64,000 nt of DNA, from assembly GCF_003337565.1 (NCBI RefSeq), contig NZ_QPJL01000001.1, positions 186,001 to 250,000 on the forward strand, read 5' to 3'. Source of the stretch: Paracoccus lutimaris (GTDB lineage: Bacteria > Pseudomonadota > Alphaproteobacteria > Rhodobacterales > Rhodobacteraceae). Made by a program: the position numbers and the translations under genes. Shown piece by piece: positions 63,620 to 64,000 of the stretch. Numbering within the stretch: position 1 is the stretch's first letter; the number at the start of each line of letters is the position of its first letter. A model generated the notes under the pieces. It did no database searches. It worked only from the letters and a program-made list of their open reading frames with translations, and was not told the origin of the DNA.

Positions 63620-64000
63620 ATGACCGAAGCGAAACAGATTGAGAAAACCCTTTTCGCGGCTGCCGACAAGATGCGCGGCAAAATGGATCCTGGCGAATAC
63701 AAGTATGTCGCGCTCGGCCTTCTGTTCTTGCGCTACGTTTCTGCCGCGTTCGAGGCCAAGCGGGCCGAATTCCTGGCCGACGACCTCGCCGATGCTGACG
63801 ACCCCGAGGAATACGCCGCCGAAAACGTGTTCTGGGTGCCCGAGCCTGCCCGCTGGGACAGCTTGGCGGAGACCGCAAAGTCGTCCGACATCGGGATTCA
63901 GGTCGACAACGCCATGCGCGAGATCGAGCGCAGCAACGAGACGCTGAAGGACGCGCTGCCCAAAGTCTACGGTCGGGCCGAACTGTCACGCGATGTCGTC
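63620..64000 (+). CDS. hsdM: Type I restriction-modification methyltransferase subunit HsdM, 5' part
   Basis: 127 codons are visible before the window ends, with no stop. MTEAKQIEKTLFAAADKMRG followed by YKYVALGLLFLRYVSAAFEA, then the acidic stretch and VFWVPEPARWDSLAETAKSS, is the conserved N-terminal domain (HsdM_N) of type I N6-adenine methyltransferases. The SAM-binding and NPPF catalytic motifs lie beyond the edge. AGGA sits 6 nt upstream of the ATG. hsdS and hsdR are expected to follow outside the window. Confidence 0.92.
   Translation, partial: MTEAKQIEKTLFAAADKMRGKMDPGEYKYVALGLLFLRYVSAAFEAKRAEFLADDLADADDPEEYAAENVFWVPEPARWDSLAETAKSSDIGIQVDNAMREIERSNETLKDALPKVYGRAELSRDVV

Overview
This is a high-GC alphaproteobacterial chromosome segment, most likely Paracoccus or a close Rhodobacteraceae relative. 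The evidence is bacterial homologues of the mitochondrial complex I accessory subunits NDUFA12 and NDUFS4, a fused MrpAB antiporter subunit of the rhizobial Pha type, a short prolyl-tRNA synthetase without an editing insertion, an HdaA-type DnaA regulator, a class II ribonucleotide reductase, and a densely packed gene order with many 1 to 20 nt overlaps. The genus is an inference; no rRNA or tRNA gene was seen.

Layout. 1-22 kb is mostly housekeeping: a DUF2237 fragment, DUF2332, pth; clpP-clpX; NDUFA12-mlaD-DUF2155; aat; accB-accC; a lipid A-type acyltransferase with an EamA exporter; tkt; a fucosyltransferase-like protein; a purine/xanthine permease; a CorC-like protein, xerD and two envelope proteins of unknown role; and aroK-aroB. 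22-28 kb is a complete mrp (pha) cation/proton antiporter operon on the minus strand. 28.3-37.6 kb is a nine-gene minus-strand sugar/acyl cluster, the most distinctive part of the window. 37.7-48 kb holds proS, an AI-2E family transporter, hdaA, ppk1-ppx, a dipeptidase, an orphan ParA, an I78-type lipoprotein and a 2-oxoglutarate oxygenase. 48.7-62 kb holds uvrB, NDUFS4, MYG1, a bestrophin-like protein, a Bax inhibitor-1 protein, an XRE regulator, hisN, mgtE, 5-formyl-THF cyclo-ligase and nrdJ. From about 62.1 kb the content changes to a defence island: a possible IS21-type terminal remnant, a DUF3644 protein with an RX4H (HEPN-like) motif, and the start of a type I methyltransferase gene hsdM that runs off the edge.

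The sugar cluster reads gmd, colC-like, colD-like, SGNH esterase, GT61 glycosyltransferase, hexapeptide acyltransferase, AMP-forming ligase, acyl carrier protein, PLP decarboxylase. The ColD-like protein has histidine where DegT/DnrJ aminotransferases carry the PLP lysine, as expected of GDP-4-keto-6-deoxymannose 3-dehydratase. The first three genes therefore probably make GDP-L-colitose from GDP-mannose. The last three resemble the ligase/carrier/decarboxylase cassette of exosortase A loci and the BtrJ/BtrI/BtrK logic of butirosin biosynthesis, so an amino acid may be loaded on a carrier protein and decarboxylated there before transfer to the glycan. No exosortase, flippase or polymerase is visible. 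This combination is the best candidate here for an undescribed system.

Other points of interest are a perfect DnaA box plus a second near-match upstream of nrdJ, a structured nrdJ leader, an intrinsic terminator placed just before the MYG1 start, and convergent genes that overlap at their 3' ends (aroB/mrpG, DUF2155/aat, permease/CorC).
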